DNA of 64,000 nt from an uncultured Chryseobacterium sp. (GTDB lineage: Bacteria > Bacteroidota > Bacteroidia > Flavobacteriales > Weeksellaceae). Positions 59,067 to 64,000 of the stretch are shown piece by piece. Where the stretch lies: the NCBI GenBank assembly GCA_913778275.1, contig CAJYWN010000006.1:1-64000 (forward strand), given 5' to 3'. The notes beneath the pieces were generated by a model. The model saw only the letters and a list, made by a program, of their open reading frames with translations. It was not told the DNA's origin and did not search any database. Position numbers and translations under genes: made by a program. The first letter of the stretch is position 1. Each line of letters starts with the position of its first letter.

Positions 59067-60359
59067 TTATCTTAAATCTGTAAATGTAATTGGCTTTCTG
59101 CTGTTCGGATTAAAAACAATTTTAGATAAAATATCAAAATCAACCAATTCAATTTTCGGACTTACTCTCAGCTTTGCCCTAAAATGGTCCCTTACCTCAT
59201 TTACAAAACTTTCCGAGTTGCTGTCTGTGCTTATTTTAATGATAATTTCATCCAACCCGATTTCGTTTGACTGAATCACAATCTGATAACACAAAATATT
59301 TTCGAAATCATTTAAAATATCATTCATTGCAGGCGGATACAATGTTGTTCCTTTGTATTTGATCATCTGCTGTTTACGCCCGATCACAGGACCCAGCCTC
59401 ATCGTGTTTCTTCCGCATCTGCAGGGTTCATAATGAGCTTTTACAATATCACCTGTTTTAAATCTCAATAAAGGAATTGCCTCAACCCCTAAAGTTGTTA
59501 TCGTTAATTCTCCGCTTTCGCCTTCTTTTACAGGATTTCCGTCCTCATCAAGAATTTCGGTAATGATTAATTCCGGATGATGATGGCCACCGATTTGCTG
59601 CTCACATTCCGTAAAGGCAGTGCTCATTTCTGTGGAAGCGTAAGTTGAGAATAACTTAATGTCCCATTTTTCTTTAATTTTCTGTGATAAAATATTATCC
59701 GTAAAATCCTGGTTTTTAATACTTTCTCCAATACAAACCGCACCGTAAACACTTGAATTTTTATAATCGATGCCATGTTTTTCGGCATAATCAATCATCT
59801 TCAGCAAAAACGACGGAACGGTAATTAAATATTTTGGCTTATACCTAAAAATCGAATCCCATTGCAGTTCCGGAATTCCGGGTCCCATCCTGACAACGCT
59901 CGCTCCCATTTTTCTTAAGCCTAAAAAATAAGCAAGTCCGGCCATGAATCTTTTATCGATGGTTGTAATCATTTGAACAACATCTCCTTTTTGAATTCCG
60001 GCACAGGCAAAAGAAACAGCCTCATTGTAGGCTAATCTTTCCAGGTCATTATCTGATAATCCGAAAGTTACAGGATCGCCCAATGTTCCTGAAGTAGTAC
60101 TGTAGTCAACAATTTTATCCGGAGTAACACAAAAAAAATCATCATTATGCTGCTGAATATCATTTTTGGTCGTCGTCGGGATCTTCTGCAAATCTTCCAA
60201 AGCCTGAATATCTGCAATACTGATATTATTGTCCTTGAATACTCTTTGATAAAAGGGGGAATGTGTTTCAAGATATATTAAAAGTTCCTGAAGTTTTTGC
60301 TCCTGAAACGTTTTGATTTCCTGAATGGCTGCTCTTTCGATGGATGGATAAAATTCCAA
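59067..60359 (-). CDS. AMP-forming ligase, phenylacetate-CoA ligase (PaaK)-like
   Basis: A 430-residue adenylate-forming enzyme with YSTTSGTLGDPVTFGLS (the phosphate-binding loop region), FSTYASTEMSTAFTECE and LLRFKTGDIVKAHYEPC. These are typical of the PaaK branch rather than the longer 4-coumarate-CoA ligase branch. A Cys-rich segment CRCGR follows. In this setting it likely activates 4-coumarate and loads it onto ACP or CoA to start the polyene chain. It is transcribed alone on the minus strand and is convergent with the halogenase gene. Confidence 0.87.
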   Translation of the reverse strand: MEFYPSIERAAIQEIKTFQEQKLQELLIYLETHSPFYQRVFKDNNISIADIQALEDLQKIPTTTKNDIQQHNDDFFCVTPDKIVDYSTTSGTLGDPVTFGLSDNDLERLAYNEAVSFACAGIQKGDVVQMITTIDKRFMAGLAYFLGLRKMGASVVRMGPGIPELQWDSIFRYKPKYLITVPSFLLKMIDYAEKHGIDYKNSSVYGAVCIGESIKNQDFTDNILSQKIKEKWDIKLFSTYASTEMSTAFTECEQQIGGHHHPELIITEILDEDGNPVKEGESGELTITTLGVEAIPLLRFKTGDIVKAHYEPCRCGRNTMRLGPVIGRKQQMIKYKGTTLYPPAMNDILNDFENILCYQIVIQSNEIGLDEIIIKISTDSNSESFVNEVRDHFRAKLRVSPKIELVDFDILSKIVFNPNSRKPITFTDLR

Positions 60360-60378
60360 TGGTTTTATTTTTAAAAGA

Positions 60379-60386
60379 CAAATTTA
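60379..60386 (-). promoter_or_regulatory. -7 box candidate for the ligase gene
   Basis: On the minus strand the sequence is TAAATTTG (TAnnTTTG), 20 bases upstream of the ligase start. No convincing TTG is seen at the usual distance. Confidence 0.4.
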
Positions 60387-60604
60387 TTTAATTAATATTA
60401 ATTTTCTTGTGAAGATTTTATTGCTACAGATTAATGTTTAGACGCAAAGTTTTTATTTTAAATTATTTTTAAAAGAAATAGGCAAATAAATTTGCTGCGC
60501 GAAGCGTGAAAATACAGCTTCACCAAATCAGCTTGTTGATTAATTCTTGCTCCTTGAAACATACAGGAATTAAATAAAATTTGTGTTTAGATTGTAAGAA
60601 AAAA

Positions 60605-60685
60605 TGTAAGTTTTGGTTAAAACCAATTTGCAACGTTATTTTTAACGTTATTTTTAAAGCGGGCTAAAGACCGCTCCTATACAAA
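60605..60685. repeat. Two-hairpin interspersed repeat in the gap before ileS
   Basis: This lies in the 517-base gap (60360-60876), which contains no gene. It carries a hairpin TTGGTT-AA-AACCAA (60613-60626), a perfect tandem 12-bp repeat AACGTTATTTTT (60632-60655), and a second hairpin AGCGG/CCGCT (60658-60675). The pattern fits a Bacteroidota interspersed repeat family. The rest of the gap holds only AT-rich sequence and promoter-like elements. Confidence 0.6.
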
Positions 60686-60833
60686 GATTTCCATATTCGT
60701 TTCTGCTTAAAATGAAACCTAAATATTGACTTATTCACTACTTATCATTCAGTATTCTTCTATATTTCTGAAACAGAACTTTTTCATTGCAAATATCAAA
60801 ATAAAACATATATTATAAACCGGTAAATTTTAG

Positions 60834-60841
60834 TAAATTTG
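60834..60841 (+). promoter_or_regulatory. -7 box candidate for ileS
   Basis: TAAATTTG is an exact TAnnTTTG, 35 bases before the ileS start. The -33 region is AT-rich without a clear TTG. Confidence 0.45.
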
Positions 60842-60876
60842 CCAACTTAATTAATCAACGATATTGATATATTACA

Positions 60877-63800
60877 ATGAGCCAATTTAAAGAGTACAAA
60901 AATCTCAACCTTATTGACGTAGCCGAGAATGTAGCGGAATTCTGGAAACAGAATAAAACTTTCAATAAGAGTGTTGAAATTCGTGAGGGGCAGCCCGAGT
61001 TTGTTTTTTATGAAGGTCCGCCTTCCGCAAACGGTATGCCCGGGATTCACCACGTAATGGCCAGAGCATTAAAGGATATTTTCTGTCGTTACCAGACCCA
61101 GAACGGAAAGCAGGTTTTCCGTAAAGCGGGATGGGATACACACGGACTTCCGGTAGAGCTTGGCGTGGAAAAAGAATTAGGAATCACTAAAGAAGATATT
61201 GGCACTAAGATTTCAATTGAAGATTATAACAAAGCATGTCGTGAAGCCGTAATGCGTTACACCGACGTCTGGAACAGCCTTACCGAAAAGATCGGATATT
61301 GGGTTGATCTGGATGATCCGTATATCACGTACAAGTCAAAATACATGGAAACCGTTTGGTGGTTGTTGAAGCAATTGTATGATAAAGGATTATTGTACAA
61401 AGGTTACACCATTCAGCCATATTCTCCGAAAGCGGGAACCGGACTTTCTTCTCACGAAGTAAACCAGCCGGGCGCTTACCGTGATGTTTCGGACACAACG
61501 GTGGTGGCACAGTTTAAGACATTACCGGAAACCTTACCTTCATTTTTACAGGGATTTGGAGATGTACATTTCTTAGCATGGACCACAACTCCCTGGACTT
61601 TGCCTTCCAACACCGCGTTGACAGTAGGACCGAAAATCGATTATGTTTTGGTTAAAACATTCAATCAATATACTTTCGAACCGGTAAATGTAGTTTTGGC
61701 CAAAGCTTTAGTAGGAAAACAGTTTGCTAAAAAATACAGCGAAGGCACAGAGGAAGATTTTTCAGGCTTTACACCGGAAACGAAAGTTATTCCTTATCAG
61801 ATTTTAGCAGAATTCAAAGGTGCTGATCTGGTTGGAATTAAATATGAGCAATTATTGCCTTATGCACTTCCTTACCAAAATCCGGAAAATGCATTCAGAG
61901 TAATTTCAGGAAACTTTGTTACAACGGAAGACGGAACCGGTATCGTTCACACCGCACCAACGTTTGGTGCCGATGATGCGAAAGTGGCGAAAGAAGCAAC
62001 TCCTGAGGTTCCGCCGATGCTTGTATTGGACAAAAATGGAAATCCTGTGCCGCTTGTCGATCTACAGGGAAGATTTTTACCTCAGGTAAGCGACGAAATC
62101 TACGGTTTCGCAAATGAATATGTGAAAGGAGAATATCTCAGCGAAGCAGAAAAAGAAGCAGAATTCAAAATACAAAAAGAAAACCTCAAGTCTATTATCT
62201 CAGATTTAAAATCGTATCTTTCTGTTGATGAAAGAATTGCTTTAAAGCTAAGAAAAGAAAACAAAGCATTCAAAGTAGAAAAATACGTTCACTCGTATCC
62301 GCACAGCTGGAGAACAGATGAACCGTTACTATATTACCCGCTGGACTCATGGTTTGTCAAGATGACCGCCGTGAAAGACAGGCTGGTAGATTTAAACAAA
62401 GAAATCAACTGGAAACCGAAATCAACGGGAGAAGGACGTTTCGCCAACTGGCTGGAAAATGTAAACGACTGGAATCTTTCCCGATCAAGATACTGGGGAA
62501 TTCCGTTGCCAATCTGGAGAACAGCTGATCTGAAGGAAGAGAAAATCATCGGTTCTGTAGAAGAACTATACAACGAAATTGAAAAATCTGTTGAAGCAGG
62601 ATTGATGAAAGAAAATCCGTTCAAAGGTTTTATCATCGGAAACATGTCTGAATCCAATTATGAACTGGTAGACCTGCACAAAAATGTGGTTGACAAGGTA
62701 ATCCTGGTTTCAGATTCAGGAAAACCAATGAAACGCGAAAGTGACCTGATTGACGTATGGTTTGATTCAGGATCAATGCCGTATGCGCAGCTGCATTATC
62801 CTTTTGAAAATAAAGAATTAATTGACACAAATAAAGCGTTTCCGGCAGATTTTATTGCGGAAGGTGTCGACCAGACTCGTGGATGGTTCTATACGCTTCA
62901 TGCGATCGGAACGGCAGTTTTTGATTCAGTGGCTTATAAAAATGTAATGAGTAACGGACTTGTTCTGGATAAAAACGGTCAGAAAATGTCAAAACGTTTA
63001 GGAAATGCAGTAGATCCGTTTGAAACCCTTGCTGTTTACGGCCCGGATGCAACACGTTGGTACATGATTTCAAATGCCAATCCGTGGGAAAACTTGAAAT
63101 TCGACATCGAAGGCATTGATGAAGTAAGAAGAAAATTCTTCGGAACATTATACAATACTTATTCGTTCTTTGCTTTATACGCGAATGTAGACGGATTCAA
63201 TTATTCTGAAAAAGAAGTTGAAAACAGACCTGAAATCGACCGATGGATTTTATCAGAACTAAACCTTCTCATCAAAGAAGTTAAGGCATTTTACGAAGAT
63301 TACGAACCGACTCGTGTAGCGAGAGCGATCAGCACTTTTGTGAATGATAATTTATCCAACTGGTATGTAAGATTATGCAGAAGACGTTTCTGGAAAGGAG
63401 AGTATTCTGAAGATAAAATCTCGGCTTATCAGACTTTATATACCTGTCTTGAAACGGTTGCCAAATTATCTGCTCCGATTGCTCCTTTCTTTATGGATCA
63501 ATTGTACCAGGATCTCAACAAGGCGACAGGTAAAGAAGGCTTTGAATCTGTTCATTTAACAGATTTCCCGGTTGCCGATGAAAGCTTAATTGACCAGGAT
63601 CTGGTTGAAAAAACGCATCTCGCACAGAGCATTACAAGTATGGTTTTCTCTTTGAGAAAGAAAGAAAATGTAAAAGTTCGTCAGCCTTTACAAAAAGTGT
63701 TGATCCCTGTTTTGGATGCTAAAACAGAGGAACAGATTTCTGCCGTTTCGGAACTGATCAAACAGGAAGTAAACGTTAAGGAAATCCAGTTAATTAACGC

Positions 63801-64000
63801 AGAAGAAGCGTCACATCTTATTGTAAAACAGATCAAACCGAATTTCAAAGCGCTGGGTCCTAAATTAGGAAAAGACATGAAAGCGGTTGGAGGTGAGATC
63901 GCCAATTTTAATGCAGAGCAGATTTCAACCTTAGAAAAAGAAGGAAGATTGGATATCCAAGGGTACGAAATTACGCTTGATGATGTTGAAATTTCTACAA
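60877..64000 (+). CDS. ileS: Isoleucyl-tRNA synthetase (3' end cut by the window)
   Basis: The first 1041 codons of a class I aminoacyl-tRNA synthetase that charges tRNA-Ile in the cytoplasm. Start ATG at 60877 gives MSQFKEYKNLNLIDVAENVA. The HIGH-type motif appears as PPSANGMPGIHH (residues 48-59) and the KMSKS motif as KMSKR (starting at residue 703, base 62983). GWDTHGLPVELGVEKELG is also present. The KMSKR form and overall pattern match the eukaryote-like second class of IleS. The reading frame stays open to the end of the window, so it is partial only by truncation. Confidence 0.96.
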   Translation, partial: MSQFKEYKNLNLIDVAENVAEFWKQNKTFNKSVEIREGQPEFVFYEGPPSANGMPGIHHVMARALKDIFCRYQTQNGKQVFRKAGWDTHGLPVELGVEKELGITKEDIGTKISIEDYNKACREAVMRYTDVWNSLTEKIGYWVDLDDPYITYKSKYMETVWWLLKQLYDKGLLYKGYTIQPYSPKAGTGLSSHEVNQPGAYRDVSDTTVVAQFKTLPETLPSFLQGFGDVHFLAWTTTPWTLPSNTALTVGPKIDYVLVKTFNQYTFEPVNVVLAKALVGKQFAKKYSEGTEEDFSGFTPETKVIPYQILAEFKGADLVGIKYEQLLPYALPYQNPENAFRVISGNFVTTEDGTGIVHTAPTFGADDAKVAKEATPEVPPMLVLDKNGNPVPLVDLQGRFLPQVSDEIYGFANEYVKGEYLSEAEKEAEFKIQKENLKSIISDLKSYLSVDERIALKLRKENKAFKVEKYVHSYPHSWRTDEPLLYYPLDSWFVKMTAVKDRLVDLNKEINWKPKSTGEGRFANWLENVNDWNLSRSRYWGIPLPIWRTADLKEEKIIGSVEELYNEIEKSVEAGLMKENPFKGFIIGNMSESNYELVDLHKNVVDKVILVSDSGKPMKRESDLIDVWFDSGSMPYAQLHYPFENKELIDTNKAFPADFIAEGVDQTRGWFYTLHAIGTAVFDSVAYKNVMSNGLVLDKNGQKMSKRLGNAVDPFETLAVYGPDATRWYMISNANPWENLKFDIEGIDEVRRKFFGTLYNTYSFFALYANVDGFNYSEKEVENRPEIDRWILSELNLLIKEVKAFYEDYEPTRVARAISTFVNDNLSNWYVRLCRRRFWKGEYSEDKISAYQTLYTCLETVAKLSAPIAPFFMDQLYQDLNKATGKEGFESVHLTDFPVADESLIDQDLVEKTHLAQSITSMVFSLRKKENVKVRQPLQKVLIPVLDAKTEEQISAVSELIKQEVNVKEIQLINAEEASHLIVKQIKPNFKALGPKLGKDMKAVGGEIANFNAEQISTLEKEGRLDIQGYEITLDDVEIST

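Noticed and set aside
61325..63148. Minus-strand frames inside ileS
   Set aside because: They are shadows of the ileS coding sequence, which runs unbroken to the end of the window.
1..64000. tRNA, rRNA or riboswitch genes
   Set aside because: No cloverleaf, rRNA-like sequence or known riboswitch core was recognised by eye in any intergenic region; a covariance search could still find a small RNA.

Overview
The window looks like chromosomal DNA of a Bacteroidota bacterium of the family Weeksellaceae, most likely Chryseobacterium or a close relative. It is AT-rich and tightly packed. Promoter-like sites follow the flavobacterial TTG / TAnnTTTG pattern. Two surface proteins carry type IX secretion (T9SS) C-terminal signals, and the largest block is a flexirubin-type aryl-polyene / dialkylresorcinol pigment cluster. 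No rRNA, tRNA, CRISPR array, prophage or transposase was seen. Species assignment is inference.

Left part (1-14.8 kb, almost all minus strand). rmlD and a hotdog thioesterase lie next to an outer-membrane biogenesis run in the order DUF6089-like protein, uppS, bamA and two Skp/OmpH chaperones, closed by a terminator. Upstream is a small polysaccharide-export group: a WecA/MraY-like glycosyl-1-phosphate transferase, a Wza-like export lipoprotein and a Wzc-like tyrosine autokinase with nine Gly-Tyr repeats. A family 2 glycosyltransferase and an arginase-fold (formimidoylglutamase-like) protein with degraded metal ligands follow.

Middle left (14.8-25.4 kb). There is an unknown HEAT-like secreted protein, topA, a 1544-residue T9SS protein with a duplicated internal module, an EpsG-like polymerase and an unknown multipass membrane protein.

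Flexirubin region (25.6-60.4 kb). A plus-strand operon (25.6-45.9 kb) encodes an MMPL exporter fused to a PlsC acyltransferase and a third degenerate domain, then DarA, DarB, two ApeP-like hotdogs, a small HTH-like protein, a BtrH-like protein and an ABC transporter. After these come a thioesterase, several ketosynthases including a chain-length-factor-like one, an ACP, a polysaccharide deacetylase, LolA, a lipoprotein, a FabZ-like hotdog, a small exported protein and a GT2-DUF2062 fusion. A minus-strand operon (57.7-49.3 kb) encodes tyrosine/histidine ammonia-lyase, FabG, ketosynthase, ACP, an LpxL-like acyltransferase, a CrtI-like oxidoreductase and an Ntn acyltransferase/hydrolase. A WxWxIP flavin halogenase-like enzyme (plus) and an AMP-forming ligase (minus) complete the set. 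Proposed route: tyrosine to 4-coumarate (ammonia-lyase), activation and ACP loading (ligase), polyene extension (KS/CLF, KR, dehydratases), ring tailoring (halogenase-like), resorcinol assembly (DarA/DarB), ester formation (one of several acyltransferase folds), and export.

Insertions decorate the cluster. A GxxExxY cassette has 18-bp inverted ends and a 16-bp direct flanking duplication. A ParE-type toxin-antitoxin pair sits inside the operon. Four AT-rich spacers surround the ACP/KS genes. A 75-bp palindromic element occurs twice, once as exactly 25 in-frame codons in the N-terminus of a lipoprotein gene. A 3-kb block with a T9SS FG-GAP protein and a diheme cytochrome separates the two operons. 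The window ends inside ileS.
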